A DNA stretch of 64,000 bases from Peptococcaceae bacterium UBA5752 (GCA_002419055.1 DIFI01000002.1:24328-88327), one strand, 5' to 3'. Counted from the first letter of the stretch, positions 41,834 to 51,255 are shown. Program-made: numbers and translations. Notes: generated from the letters alone by a model not told the origin.

Positions 41834-42532
41834 ATGCAGGTTTCACTTTCCGATATATGCAAAACTTTTCTGATTGACGGAGCTCCGGTTAAGGTTGTAG
41901 ATGACATTTCTTTGACCTTAGAACGTGGTGTTTTTGCTTCCGTAGTCGGCACTTCCGGCTGCGGTAAAAGCACACTGCTGCAATTGTTGGCCGGTTACTA
42001 TCCGCCTGACAGCGGTCAGATTATTACAGAAGGCAGTATTTGTCTGTTGCCGCAGGACGACCTGCTGTTGCCTTGGCGTACTGTAATTGATAATGCTGCC
42101 ATTGCTGCAGAAATTCACGGCAGCGATGTTGCAGATGCCCGACACCGTGCTGTTGAGCTGCTGCCGCTGTTTGGTTTGGAAGGTTTTGGCAACTCTTTGC
42201 CTTCACAGCTTTCCGGCGGTATGCGTCAGCGTGCAGCGCTTTTGCGTACCTATATCGCTGCCGGTGATTTTTGGTTGCTTGATGAGCCGTTTGGCAAGCT
42301 CGATGCCTTAACCCGTGAAGCGATGCAGCATTGGCTCAAACAGGTATGGTATACTTTGGGTGTTGGGGTATTATTTGTTACTCATGATATTGACGAAGCG
42401 GTATTACTTTCACAGCGAATATATGTAATGTCACCGCGCCCGGGGCGGATAATTGCTACCGTCGAAGTTGCACCCAATATAGATGATGTTGATAGATTGG
42501 AGCTTAAGAAGCAAATTAAATCATTATTATAA
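41834..42532 (+). CDS. thiZ: ABC transporter ATPase (ThiZ-like)
   Basis: The 232-residue ATPase has Walker A GTSGCGKSTLL, Q-loop LLPQDDLLLPW, signature LSGGMRQRAAL, Walker B WLLDEPFGKLD and H-loop VTHDIDEA. It is typical of the SsuB/TauB branch that powers ThiXY-type importers. The start is ATG 41834 with AGGAG upstream. It is the last gene of the thiXYZ unit, and no thiamine biosynthesis gene follows. Confidence 0.92.
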   Translation: MQVSLSDICKTFLIDGAPVKVVDDISLTLERGVFASVVGTSGCGKSTLLQLLAGYYPPDSGQIITEGSICLLPQDDLLLPWRTVIDNAAIAAEIHGSDVADARHRAVELLPLFGLEGFGNSLPSQLSGGMRQRAALLRTYIAAGDFWLLDEPFGKLDALTREAMQHWLKQVWYTLGVGVLFVTHDIDEAVLLSQRIYVMSPRPGRIIATVEVAPNIDDVDRLELKKQIKSLL

Positions 42533-42694
42533 AATATGAATGTTAAATCTTAAATTATCAGTATTTTTACAATATTGGTTCTTTACCTGCGTTTTATTGC
42601 TTATTTCGCAGTAAGCATATATCATATTAATATGGGAGCCAAGTCCCTGTATTTTAATGTGCTTTTAATTAATATAAAAAACAGGAGGATTAAA

Positions 42695-44482
42695 ATGCTT
42701 ACTACCAATAAAAGCGTTCTGAAGTTTGTTGCTGATGCCGTGGAGTTAATGCAGCCTGAACAAGTAGTTTGGCTTGATGGTTCCGAGGAACAGCTAGAAT
42801 CATTGCGTCAAGAAGCATTGTCTACAGGCGAGATTATCAAACTCAATCAAGAAAAACTACCGAATTGCTATTATCACCGCACGGCTGTCAACGATGTAGC
42901 GCGTGTCGAGGCACGTACTATGATTTGTGCTAAGAGCAAAGAAGCTGCCGGAAACTCCAACAATTGGATGGAGCCTGCTGACGCATATAAAATGGCCTAT
43001 GATATTATGCGTGGTTCTATGCGCGGTCGGACAATGTATGTGATTCCCTTTTCCATGGGTGCGGTCGGATCTCCGTTTTCCCGTATCGGTATTGAGGTTA
43101 CTGACTCAATCTATGTCGTGCTTAATATGGCGATCATGACCCGCGTTGGTACAAAAGTTCTTGCATCACTGGGCGATAGCGATGACTTTGTACGTGGTCT
43201 TCATGCTAAATGTGAGCTTGATGAGCAAAAACGCTATATCCTCCAATTTCCTGAAGATAACACGATTATTTCCTGCAACTCCGGTTATGGCGGCAACGTG
43301 CTGCTGGGCAAAAAATGTTTTGCTCTGCGTATTGCTTCCTATCAAGGCAAGGTGCAGGGCTGGATGGCTGAACATATGCTTATCCTCGGCATAGAGGATC
43401 CTAAAGGCAATGTCCGCTATGTAGCTGGTGCATTCCCTTCGGCCTGCGGTAAAACCAACCTGGCAATGCTGATTCCGCCGGAATTATATCTTAAGAAGGG
43501 CTACAAGGTATGGACTGTCGGCGACGATATTGCCTGGATCCGTATCGGCAAAGACGGCAGGTTGTATGCTGTAAATCCGGAGGCCGGTTTCTTTGGAGTT
43601 GCTCCCGGTACCAACGAAAAATCAAATCCTAATGCTTTAGCGGCTACAAGAGAAGGAACTATATTCACCAATGTCGTATATAATCCTGAAGATGGAACTG
43701 TTTGGTGGGAAAAGCTAGATAAGAACCCGCCTAAGAATGCCTTAGATTGGAAAGGTAACCCTTGGAATCCGGAAAGTGGCGTTCCCGGCGCTCATCCGAA
43801 CTCTCGCTTTACTTCACCGGCACGTAATTGTCCTTGCATCTCGCCTGAGTGGGAAAATCCCGATGGTGTGCCGCTATCAGCAATAATATTTGGTGGACGT
43901 CGCGCCAAAACTGCTCCGCTGGTATATCAATCACGCGATTGGATGCATGGTGTTTTCGTCGGTTCGATAATGGCTTCGGAAACTACCGCTGCCGCCTCCG
44001 GTGCGGTTGGTGTTGTCCGCCGCGATCCGATGGCGATGTTACCGTTCTGCGGTTACAACATGGGCGACTATTTCCAACACTGGCTTGATATGGGCAAACG
44101 CACTGACAAACTGCCGAAGATATTTAATGTCAACTGGTTCCGTCTTGATGAGAAGGGCAGCTTTATGTGGCCTGGCTACGGTGATAATTTCCGGGTGCTG
44201 CAATGGATACTCGACCGCTGTGAAGATAAGGTCGGCGCGCAAGAGACGCCTATCGGTTACGTCCCATATGCCGATGATATTAATCTTGATGATCTTGATT
44301 ATGAGATCGAACCGGGCGAGAAATTTACTCGTGACACCTTGCAAGAGATTCTTACCGTCGAAAACAAATATTGGCTGGAAGATGCAGAAAATATCCGCCA
44401 ATTCTATGCCAAGCTCGGCGATCATGTGCCTCAGGAGCTGACCAAAGAACTTGATGAAATGGTGAAAAAATTGCAAAAATAG
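42695..44482 (+). CDS. pckG: Phosphoenolpyruvate carboxykinase (GTP)
   Basis: The 595-residue GTP-dependent enzyme interconverts oxaloacetate and phosphoenolpyruvate. Motifs are the P-loop FPSACGKTNLAML with the reactive Cys, the metal-binding TVGDDIAWIR, IPFSMGAVGSPFSRIGIE and NWFRLDEKGSFMWPGYGDNFRVL. ATG 42695 is chosen over an in-frame start at 42575 because AGGAGG ends 6 nt before it and the family N-terminus begins here. It appears monocistronic. With the oadA/pycB-like subunit at 57000 it suggests active oxaloacetate metabolism. Direction in vivo is inferred only. Confidence 0.97.
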   Translation: MLTTNKSVLKFVADAVELMQPEQVVWLDGSEEQLESLRQEALSTGEIIKLNQEKLPNCYYHRTAVNDVARVEARTMICAKSKEAAGNSNNWMEPADAYKMAYDIMRGSMRGRTMYVIPFSMGAVGSPFSRIGIEVTDSIYVVLNMAIMTRVGTKVLASLGDSDDFVRGLHAKCELDEQKRYILQFPEDNTIISCNSGYGGNVLLGKKCFALRIASYQGKVQGWMAEHMLILGIEDPKGNVRYVAGAFPSACGKTNLAMLIPPELYLKKGYKVWTVGDDIAWIRIGKDGRLYAVNPEAGFFGVAPGTNEKSNPNALAATREGTIFTNVVYNPEDGTVWWEKLDKNPPKNALDWKGNPWNPESGVPGAHPNSRFTSPARNCPCISPEWENPDGVPLSAIIFGGRRAKTAPLVYQSRDWMHGVFVGSIMASETTAAASGAVGVVRRDPMAMLPFCGYNMGDYFQHWLDMGKRTDKLPKIFNVNWFRLDEKGSFMWPGYGDNFRVLQWILDRCEDKVGAQETPIGYVPYADDINLDDLDYEIEPGEKFTRDTLQEILTVENKYWLEDAENIRQFYAKLGDHVPQELTKELDEMVKKLQK

Positions 44483-44543
44483 TAACTCAAAGTATAACAG
44501 CTTGAAAAGACACAACAATACAAAATGAGGAGGGATATATATA

Positions 44544-44930
44544 ATGAAAAAGTTTCTCGTTGTATTGCTTTGCCTAATGCTGGTAGTTGGATTAGCTGCA
44601 TGTGGTGGCAATGATGAGTCTACCGACGAAGCTACAGGGGAGCCGGCCACTTGGCCGACTGATGGTCCTGCTTCAATGATTCCGGCCCCTGATTTTGGTA
44701 CTATTGATAAGGTAAAGATTGATTATGATTATCCTACCATCAATATGTCAGATGTTACTCGTGAAAATTATGATGCCTATAATGCAACTTTGAAAGCGGA
44801 TGATAGTCTTGTCATTTATCAGGAAAAAGATGATATGATTATTTTCCACAACGAAACAGAACATTTTTATGCCACGACAATGTATTATGATGATAACACA
44901 ATGCAGGTGTTGTTTGGTGAAATGGATTAA
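44544..44930 (+). CDS. Small acidic lipoprotein, function unknown
   Basis: The 128-residue protein has a lipoprotein signal (VVLLCLMLVVGLAACGG, lipobox Cys20). An acidic linker is followed by a small domain rich in Asp, Tyr and Thr (IDYDYPTINMSDVTRENYDAY). No family was recognised. The start is ATG 44544 behind GAGGAGG. It lies after pckG and has its own terminator. Confidence 0.78.
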   Translation: MKKFLVVLLCLMLVVGLAACGGNDESTDEATGEPATWPTDGPASMIPAPDFGTIDKVKIDYDYPTINMSDVTRENYDAYNATLKADDSLVIYQEKDDMIIFHNETEHFYATTMYYDDNTMQVLFGEMD

Positions 44931-44998
44931 TAATGATAGTAGGGTAATGCGGAGTTATTTAAATTAACACTACTATCATAACTTAAAACCGTATTTAA

Positions 44999-45033
44999 AA
45001 ATCAGGTGCTACAATTTAGCACCTGATTTTTAA
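44999..45033 (+). terminator. Terminator after the lipoprotein gene
   Basis: The perfect 13-bp stem AAATCAGGTGCTA / TAGCACCTGATTT is followed by T's. Confidence 0.9.
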
Positions 45034-45052
45034 TGTAATTATTTAAATATTA

Positions 45053-45119
45053 TTGACATATATCACATCGTGACATATAATAACTATATCACATCATGAT
45101 ATAGTTTAACGTGATATAG
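45053..45119 (+). promoter_or_regulatory. padR promoter with two and a half palindromic operators
   Basis: A perfect promoter, TTGACA (45053-45058), 17 bp and TATAAT (45076-45081), overlaps TATATCA-n5-TGACATA (45059-45077). Downstream is the perfect inverted repeat CTATATCA-n5-TGATATAG (45084-45104), then a half-site TGATATAG (45112-45119). PadR proteins bind such sites, so negative autoregulation is expected. Confidence 0.8.
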
Positions 45120-45131
45120 CGAGGCGATATA

Positions 45132-45449
45132 ATGAATATTGAAATAGTTAAGAAACGCTTTATACCGATGAGTGAAACAATGTTATATATATTGCTTTCA
45201 CTGCGGGAAGAACGTCACGGATACGGTATAATGCAATATGTCAAAGAAATAACAAATGGTCGCATAACGTTAGGAGCGGGAACAATTTATCAAAGTTTAG
45301 GAAAACTTGAGAATGATGAGTTGATTGTTCCGACAAAAGAAGTCGAAAGAAAGAAGTTTTATATAATTACCGATATTGGTAATCAAATTCTTTTAGAAGA
45401 AGCGCAAAGGATAAAAGAAGTTTATCGTAATCTGGGGGGATTAATATGA
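45132..45449 (+). CDS. PadR-family transcriptional repressor
   Basis: The 105-residue protein has a winged helix-turn-helix of the PadR type: MLYILLSLREERHGYGIMQYV and GTIYQSLGKLENDELI, followed by a short dimerisation helix. PadR regulators usually control a neighbouring membrane or transport gene. In this subgroup the partner is commonly a DUF2812 membrane protein, here damaged. The start is ATG 45132 behind GCGAGG. The stop overlaps the ATG of the DUF2812 frame (ATGA). Confidence 0.92.
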   Translation: MNIEIVKKRFIPMSETMLYILLSLREERHGYGIMQYVKEITNGRITLGAGTIYQSLGKLENDELIVPTKEVERKKFYIITDIGNQILLEEAQRIKEVYRNLGGLI

Positions 45450-45990
45450 AAAATGAAAGAAAGTTTCTATTAACCGCTTTTTGATATGTCATTCCTGCTG
45501 ATTGTGAAGCATGGTTTGAGAAATTAGCATTTGAAGGATGTCATCCCCAAAAGGTCGGTCAGTGGAGTTCTCTTGCTATGAATTTTGTAAAAGAGAAACC
45601 AAAAAAATATCGATATGTAATAGATATGCAGGCTTTCCCCAAAAAGGATTATAAGTTGACTTATCAAGAATTTGGCTGGGAATTTGTAGGACAAATGGCA
45701 AGTGCTTTCGTTTGGCGAAAGGAGTATGCAAAAGAGCGCCCTGCCCTGAATCATTTAGCGATATAGAAAGCGTAAGACAGCGTAACGTCAGATTTGTCAA
45801 AGCAGTATCTGTTTCTTTTATAATGTTTTTGATAATACTGATTATCCTATTAGTAAGTTTTGCTATATACTTCAGGCAATTGACAGGGGAAGAATATTTA
45901 CAGTATATACTGGGGATAGTGCTTTCATTTGCTTTTATGGCATATCTCGGTAGCGTGATGAAAAGAATATATAAGACCAGAGACCGATAA
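45446..45990 (+). pseudogene. DUF2812 membrane protein, disrupted by a stop codon and a 5-bp duplication
   Basis: The reading frame begins with ATG overlapping the padR stop. It meets TGA at 45482-45484 (codon 13), where the family context suggests Trp (FWY). The frame then continues with PADCEAWFEKLAFEGCHPQKVG, YRYVIDMQAFPKKDYK and GWEFVGQMASAFVWRKEYAKERP. It shifts at a tandem GCCCT-GCCCT (45738-45747). Removing one copy joins ERP to ESFSDIESVRQRNVRF and the two C-terminal membrane helices ending at 45990. It is a recent pseudogene in this assembly, unless the stop is read through or both lesions are sequencing errors. Confidence 0.85.
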
Positions 45991-46094
45991 ATAATTATTT
46001 GATCTTAGCTTATCTTAAGCTTTTGCATTTTAGCAGGATTATCCCAACATTCATAGAAGTCTCTATTTTCAACAATAATAGACAAGGGTGCTTT

Positions 46095-46568
46095 ATGACT
46101 ACACCGATTTTCGGCATTGCCGCTGCTCATGCCAACAGCGGTAAAACAACTTTAATATGTTCAATTATTGCTCAGCTGCGCAACCGCGGTTATACAGTTG
46201 CGGTATTAAAGCATGGCCGTCATTTGCAGTATCCCGATAAGGATGGTAGTCGTTTTATCGACTCTGGAGCTGAAGCGTCAATGCTGATTACAGATGCGGG
46301 CTGGATTATCCAAACTGCTCCGTCGACAGAACCTAACCTCAGTGAGGCCGCGGAGATGTTGGCCAAAACAGGCAAATATGATTTAATATTAATCGAAGGC
46401 TACAAGCACGAATCTCATCCGCGGTTGGAGATTTGCCTGGCCGGAGAAGTCGACGAAATGATCAAATCCGAGGGAGTAGTTGGCATTATCGGCGAAGAAG
46501 GCAATTTTGACCGCGATGATATAACTGAGATTGCTGATTTTATTATCAAATATATTAATTTAAACTGA
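46095..46568 (+). CDS. mobB: Molybdopterin-guanine dinucleotide biosynthesis protein B
   Basis: The 157-residue P-loop GTPase-like protein has [17 protein letters not shown] as Walker A (with Ala in place of the first Gly), VAVLKHGRH, and [17 protein letters not shown]. MobB assists MobA in attaching GMP to molybdopterin. No mobA or moeA gene is in the window. ATG 46095 is chosen because the family starts here, although AAGGGTG is only a moderate ribosome binding site; the frame upstream to 45999 is non-homologous. It leads a mobB-moaC-MOSC/MogA unit. Confidence 0.9.
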   Translation: MTTPIFGIAAAHANSGKTTLICSIIAQLRNRGYTVAVLKHGRHLQYPDKDGSRFIDSGAEASMLITDAGWIIQTAPSTEPNLSEAAEMLAKTGKYDLILIEGYKHESHPRLEICLAGEVDEMIKSEGVVGIIGEEGNFDRDDITEIADFIIKYINLN

Positions 46569-46587
46569 CTGCTATTGGAGGAACGAG

Positions 46588-47088
46588 ATGGAGAACCAAC
46601 TTACTCACATCGGCAAACAGGGCCGTGCCAAAATGGTAGATGTATCTACCAAAGCTGAAACCAAGCGTACCGCAATCGCCCGTGGCTGGATAGCGATGCG
46701 TCCCGAAACACTCAGACTGATAACCGACAAGGAAATAGTTAAGGGCGACGTTTTAGCTGTTGCACAGGTTGCAGGCATTATGGCAGCCAAGCGCACGCCT
46801 GATTTGATACCAATGTGTCACCCGCTGCTGTTAAGCGGCGTGGATATTGATTTTCATTTTGATTATGAAAAAAGCAGGGTAGAGATAGAGGCTACCGTTA
46901 ACTTGAGTGGTGCTACCGGAGTAGAAATGGAAGCCTTAACTGCTGTTTCAGCAGCTGCTCTGACAGTATATGATATGTGTAAGGCGGTAGACCGCGCGAT
47001 GATTATCGGCGACATTCGCCTAATATTAAAGGACGGCGGCAAAAGCGGCCGTTTCATCAGGGAAGGTGAACAATTATGGCAAAAATAA
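46588..47088 (+). CDS. moaC: Cyclic pyranopterin monophosphate synthase
   Basis: The 166-residue enzyme completes cyclic pyranopterin monophosphate formation after MoaA in molybdenum-cofactor synthesis. Family motifs are GNIAxTAxxAGIMAAK-like ([24 protein letters not shown]), [26 protein letters not shown] and LKDGGKSG with the active-site lysines. The start is ATG 46588 behind TTGGAGGA. Its last 13 bp overlap the MOSC-MogA gene. Confidence 0.96.
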   Translation: MENQLTHIGKQGRAKMVDVSTKAETKRTAIARGWIAMRPETLRLITDKEIVKGDVLAVAQVAGIMAAKRTPDLIPMCHPLLLSGVDIDFHFDYEKSRVEIEATVNLSGATGVEMEALTAVSAAALTVYDMCKAVDRAMIIGDIRLILKDGGKSGRFIREGEQLWQK

Positions 47089-48008
47089 TCGCGATCTGCA
47101 CCAGCCCCCAAAAAGGAATGAGAAAGAAGGATGCTGGCCGTGCCACATTGGTACGCGAATACGGCATTGAAGGAGACGCTCATGCCTCTGGCGAATGGCA
47201 TCGACAAGTAAGCCTGCTGGCTTGGGAGAGTATCGAAAAGATGCGAGCCAAAGGTCTTGATGTCGGTTGCGGTGATTTTGCGGAAAATCTTACCACACAG
47301 GGTATTGAGCTTTACACATTGCCGATTGGTACCAGGATGCGTTTAGGTGACCAAATCATTGGCGAAGTCAGCCAGATCGGGAAAGAATGTCATAATCATT
47401 GTGCTATATATAAGCAAGCCGGTGACTGTGTAATGCCGCGCGAGGGTATTTTTATCCGCGTGCTGCGTGGCGGTGAATTGGTCAATGGTGATGAGATAGT
47501 GGTCGATAACAGCATTATCACTGTCGGTGTAATTGTAGCCAGTGATAAATGCTCTGCCGGTCAGCGTGAGGATAAAAGCGGCGTTGCAGCAGCCGACACG
47601 ATTGTCCAAATCGGCGGTGTGACTTTGGAGACACAGATAATCCCCGATGAAAGAGAACAGTTATCTGAAGCAATGCGGCAAATGGCCGATCGATTCCACT
47701 ATGATCTGATATTGGTCAGCGGCGGTACCGGTTTTTCACCGCGGGACGTTACCCCAGAGGCAACGCTTGATGTGATTGAACGGCAGGTTCCCGGTTTGCC
47801 GGAGGCGATGCGAGCGGCATCACTTGCCGTCAGTCCCCATGCCATGCTCTCTCGTTCGATAGCCGGTATCAGGGGACGTAGTCTGATTATCAATCTTCCC
47901 GGCAGTCCTAAGGCAGTGCGTGAGAATTTACAGGCGGTGCTGACTGCGCTGCCGCACGGAATAGCAATATTACGGGGAGTAGCTTCGGAATGCGGCAGTC
48001 CTAAATAA
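47076..48008 (+). CDS. MOSC-MogA fusion protein
   Basis: The 310-residue protein joins a MOSC domain (about 1-148; [34 protein letters not shown]) to a MogA/MoaB domain (about 150-305; [53 protein letters not shown]). MOSC domains act on sulfur or Mo-cofactor carriers. MogA adenylylates molybdopterin before molybdate insertion. The order after mobB-moaC, overlapping moaC, fits the same pathway. Such fusions recur in anaerobic Firmicutes. The role of the MOSC part is inferred. Confidence 0.93.
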   Translation: MAKIIAICTSPQKGMRKKDAGRATLVREYGIEGDAHASGEWHRQVSLLAWESIEKMRAKGLDVGCGDFAENLTTQGIELYTLPIGTRMRLGDQIIGEVSQIGKECHNHCAIYKQAGDCVMPREGIFIRVLRGGELVNGDEIVVDNSIITVGVIVASDKCSAGQREDKSGVAAADTIVQIGGVTLETQIIPDEREQLSEAMRQMADRFHYDLILVSGGTGFSPRDVTPEATLDVIERQVPGLPEAMRAASLAVSPHAMLSRSIAGIRGRSLIINLPGSPKAVRENLQAVLTALPHGIAILRGVASECGSPK

Positions 48009-48015
48009 GATCACC

Positions 48016-48053
48016 AAAAGCAGTCTGTGCTACGTCTGCTTACTGCTTTTTCT
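48016..48053 (+). terminator. Terminator after the molybdenum-cofactor genes
   Basis: The stem AAAAGCAGT / ACTGCTTTT with a long loop (itself able to pair AGCAG/CTGCT) is followed by TTCTT. Confidence 0.7.
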
Positions 48054-48115
48054 TATTAAATACTGATAGTCATACTTGACACCTTCGTAACATAACTTGT
48101 TGCGGAGGTGTTATT

Positions 48116-48814
48116 ATGTTTCTGTTGTTGCGTTCGCGATATATCATTATCGTTTCGTTTGTTATCATTGCCGGTATAATTGCTTTTGCTGCGTGCAAAA
48201 CTGCGGCGCCGGCATTATCTTCAACCCTATTTGGCCGGATAATCGTTATTGACGCAGGTCATGGCGGCAGCGACCCCGGCGTAATTGGTGTCAGCGGCAG
48301 TATAGAAAAACAACTCAATCTTGAGATCGCAGAAAAAACTGCCGAACTGTTACGCAACAGTGGCGCAACGGTGATTATGACCAGAGAGCAAGATATCTCT
48401 TTGGCCGATGACAAACGCGGCGACCTTAATGCTCGCGTAGGCTTAGCGACGGATAACAAAGCAGATTTATACATAAGTATTCATGGTAATAGCTTCCCTC
48501 GTACACCTTCGGCACATGGAGCGCAAGTATTTTATTCGGCCAGTAATCTGGCCGGTGAACAACTGGCTAACGCTATCCAAAACCAAATGCAGTTATTAGG
48601 GACTACTGATCGGGTAGCGCTGGCGCATAAAGATGCCTATATTCTTAAACATTTGACTTGCGCAGCTGTCGTCGCTGAGGTGGGATTTCTTTCCAATGCT
48701 AAAGAGGAAGAGATGTTGAATACATCAGAGTATCAATGGGATGTAGCTTACGCGCTGGTAAAAGGAACAATAGAATATTTGGCAGCAGAAGATCAAATAA
48801 CACCAAAAAAATAA
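48116..48814 (+). CDS. cwlD: N-acetylmuramoyl-L-alanine amidase, CwlD type
   Basis: The 232-residue zinc amidase has an N-terminal membrane helix or signal (about 8-30) and an Amidase_3 domain. VIDAGHGGSDPG holds the first zinc His, EKQLNLEIA the zinc Glu, YISIHGNSFP the second His, and VAEVGFLSN the catalytic Glu. CwlD works with PdaA to form muramic-delta-lactam in the spore cortex. Gly replaces the usual Ala in SIHANS. The start is ATG 48116 behind GCGGAGG. Confidence 0.92.
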   Translation: MFLLLRSRYIIIVSFVIIAGIIAFAACKTAAPALSSTLFGRIIVIDAGHGGSDPGVIGVSGSIEKQLNLEIAEKTAELLRNSGATVIMTREQDISLADDKRGDLNARVGLATDNKADLYISIHGNSFPRTPSAHGAQVFYSASNLAGEQLANAIQNQMQLLGTTDRVALAHKDAYILKHLTCAAVVAEVGFLSNAKEEEMLNTSEYQWDVAYALVKGTIEYLAAEDQITPKK

Positions 48815-48836
48815 TTTAAATTTTTTTAAATTTTAC

Positions 48837-48876
48837 TTGCATTTTTATTCACGGTGGCGTATTATGTTACTATAAT
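48837..48876 (+). promoter_or_regulatory. argC promoter region with an ARG box
   Basis: TGCATTTTTATTCA (48838-48851) matches 13 of 14 positions of the ArgR/AhrC half-palindrome consensus TGAATWWWWATTCA. It overlaps two alternative promoters: TTGCAT-17-TATTAT (48837-48865) and TTCACG-17-TATAAT (48848-48876). Arginine repression of the whole arg operon is expected. Confidence 0.82.
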
Positions 48877-48897
48877 TTAAAGTGCGGAGGTTTTATC

Positions 48898-49950
48898 ATG
48901 ACACAGGTATCAATTATAGGTGTTGCCAGCTATGTTGGCGGCGAACTATTAAGGTTAATATATAATCATGATAGCGTGAAGCTGGTGCATTGTTCTGCTG
49001 CCAGTGCAGCAGGCCAGCAGCTTACGGATGTCTTTCCTCATTTATGGGGTTTATACAATATGCAAATTGAAAATTCTGCTGATCCGGCGGTAATTGATAA
49101 GATCATTGATGACAGCGAACTACTGTTTTTGATTATGGCACATGGAGAGGCCGCACCGCTGGCTGCAAAAGCCGTTGCAGCCGGTAAAAAGGTTATCGAT
49201 CTCGGTGCCGACTTGCGTTTTCGTAAAGCTGATACTTTCGAGCAGTGGTATAAAATACCGCATCGGGAGGCGAATTTTACTGCTTCCGCTGTCTATGGCC
49301 TACCGGAAATCTATCGTGAACAGATTAAAACAGCAAATGCGGTAGGCAATCCCGGTTGTTATCCCACAGCAACTGTTATTGGCCTAAACCCGTTGCTGAA
49401 AAACCAGTTGATTGATACTGCCTCCATCATTATTGATGCCAAGAGCGGCACATCCGGTACAGGACGTAAGCCGGTGCTGGGTTCTCTGTTTTCTGAGGCG
49501 GACGGTAGTTTTAAGGCCTACAGTGTTACTAATCACCGCCATACACCAGAAATTGAGCAGGTTTTATCCGATATAGCCGATTGTGAGATTACCCTAAACT
49601 TTACTCCTCATCTGGTACCGATGGTGCGTGGTATCTACATTACCGCCTATGCTGATTTAAGCAATAAGATTTCCGGTGAGGAATTGACTGAGTTATATAA
49701 AAAGGAGTATAATCAAGAGTATTTTGTTCATGTCCTACCACATGGTAAGTGGCCGGAAAGCAAATATACATTGGGAAGTAATTTCTGCTGTGTAGGCGTT
49801 ACTACCGATTCCCGTACCGGACGTGTGATCATCTGCTCTGTAATTGACAATCTTGTAAAAGGCGCAGCCGGACAAGCCATCCAAAACTTAAATATTATGA
49901 CCGGTCTACCGGAAAACACTGCGCTACAGATGGCGCCTCTCTATCCTTGA
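48898..49950 (+). CDS. argC: N-acetyl-gamma-glutamyl-phosphate reductase
   Basis: The 350-residue NADPH enzyme reduces acetylglutamyl phosphate to its semialdehyde in arginine synthesis. IGVASYVGGELLRL is the nucleotide-binding loop, in a slightly divergent form. The catalytic Cys is in VGNPGCYPTATVIGL. KSGTSGTGRKP and TPHLVPMVRGI follow. The start is ATG 48898 behind GCGGAGG. It is the first gene of argCJBDFG. Confidence 0.97.
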   Translation: MTQVSIIGVASYVGGELLRLIYNHDSVKLVHCSAASAAGQQLTDVFPHLWGLYNMQIENSADPAVIDKIIDDSELLFLIMAHGEAAPLAAKAVAAGKKVIDLGADLRFRKADTFEQWYKIPHREANFTASAVYGLPEIYREQIKTANAVGNPGCYPTATVIGLNPLLKNQLIDTASIIIDAKSGTSGTGRKPVLGSLFSEADGSFKAYSVTNHRHTPEIEQVLSDIADCEITLNFTPHLVPMVRGIYITAYADLSNKISGEELTELYKKEYNQEYFVHVLPHGKWPESKYTLGSNFCCVGVTTDSRTGRVIICSVIDNLVKGAAGQAIQNLNIMTGLPENTALQMAPLYP

Positions 49951-49978
49951 TAATATCGCTGAAAATAAGGAGATAAAT

Positions 49979-51208
49979 ATGATTAACTTAAAATATGTTA
50001 ACGGCGGTATTACCGCAGCTAAAGGATTTACAGCCGCCGGTATTCATGCCGGGATTAGGAAGAATTCGGATAAAAAAGATTTAGCTTTGCTATTTTCATC
50101 CCAACCTGCAAAAGTCGGCGGCGTTTTTACCCAAAATCTTTATGCCGCGGCGCCTGTTGCATATTGCAAGCAGGTAGTTAACCATGGTACTGCCTCAGCC
50201 TTGGTTGTTAACAGCGGTTATGCTAACGCGGTTACCGGAGAGCAGGGAACAGCTGATACATTAACTATGGCATCTGAGGTTGCACACGTTTTAAATATCG
50301 CGCCTGATCAGGTGTTAGTATGCTCCACCGGTGTAATTGGTGTAAAATTGCCAATGGCGGTGATCAAGCCTGGCATTAAAACTATTGCGACAAAACTCTC
50401 GCCAAGCGGCGGTAACGACGCTGCGCAAGCGATTATGACTACCGACACGGTGACTAAAGAAGTTGCGGTGGAAATAACGCTATCCGATGGCCGCGTTGCC
50501 ACAATTGGCGGCATGGCCAAGGGTTCGGGGATGATCCATCCCAATATGGCAACTTTACTTTGCTTTATTACAACGGATCTACCCATTAGCAGCTCCGCCT
50601 TACAGACTGCAATTAAATATGCCGCAGACCGCAGTTTTAATATGGTGACCGTTGACGGTGATACAAGTACCAACGATACGATGTTGATAATGGCCAATGG
50701 TCTGATCGGCGGCACAATGATCGAGAAAAACTCTGCTGATTTGCAGCTATTTACTGAGGCGCTTACTATGATTAGCATTAATCTGGCTAAAAAGATGGCA
50801 GCCGATGGTGAAGGTGCAAATCATCTGTTAGAGATAGAAGTGGTTAATGCTTTCAGCCGTGAGGATGCCGCACGGGCAGCTAAAGCTGTAGCCTCATCCA
50901 ATTTGGTCAAGACAGCGTTTTTTGGTGCCGATGCCAACTGGGGCAGGATAATATGTGCTGTAGGTTATGCCGGCATCACTTTACCCGAAAATAAAACTGA
51001 TATCACCATTAGCAGTGAGGGCGGTAGTATTACTGTAATGCAAGATGGCGCTGGCTTAGTTTTTGATGAGATATTAGCCAAAAAGATCTTATCAGTCAAA
51101 GACATAAAAGTATTTATTAACTTAAAATGCGGCGCCTTTTCCGCTACCGCCTGGGGCTGTGATCTAAGTTACGAGTATGTACGCATCAATGGTGATTATC
51201 GAACCTAG
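49979..51208 (+). CDS. argJ: Bifunctional ornithine acetyltransferase / N-acetylglutamate synthase
   Basis: The 409-residue self-cleaving protein has KGSGMIHPNMATLLCF, where the Thr becomes the N-terminal nucleophile of the beta chain. It recycles the acetyl group from acetylornithine to glutamate. No argA or argE is in the cluster, in keeping with the cyclic pathway. Whether acetyl-CoA is also used (bifunctional form) cannot be told from sequence. The start is ATG 49979 behind AAGGAG. Confidence 0.97.
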   Translation: MINLKYVNGGITAAKGFTAAGIHAGIRKNSDKKDLALLFSSQPAKVGGVFTQNLYAAAPVAYCKQVVNHGTASALVVNSGYANAVTGEQGTADTLTMASEVAHVLNIAPDQVLVCSTGVIGVKLPMAVIKPGIKTIATKLSPSGGNDAAQAIMTTDTVTKEVAVEITLSDGRVATIGGMAKGSGMIHPNMATLLCFITTDLPISSSALQTAIKYAADRSFNMVTVDGDTSTNDTMLIMANGLIGGTMIEKNSADLQLFTEALTMISINLAKKMAADGEGANHLLEIEVVNAFSREDAARAAKAVASSNLVKTAFFGADANWGRIICAVGYAGITLPENKTDITISSEGGSITVMQDGAGLVFDEILAKKILSVKDIKVFINLKCGAFSATAWGCDLSYEYVRINGDYRT

Positions 51209-51255
51209 ATGACATACAATCTCTATGTTATTTCGACAAAGAAAGGATTACCAAC

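Noticed and set aside
45738..45747. Programmed frameshift site in the DUF2812 gene
   Set aside because: The site is a 5-bp tandem duplication rather than a slippery heptamer, and an upstream in-frame TGA also interrupts the gene, so decay or sequencing error is simpler.
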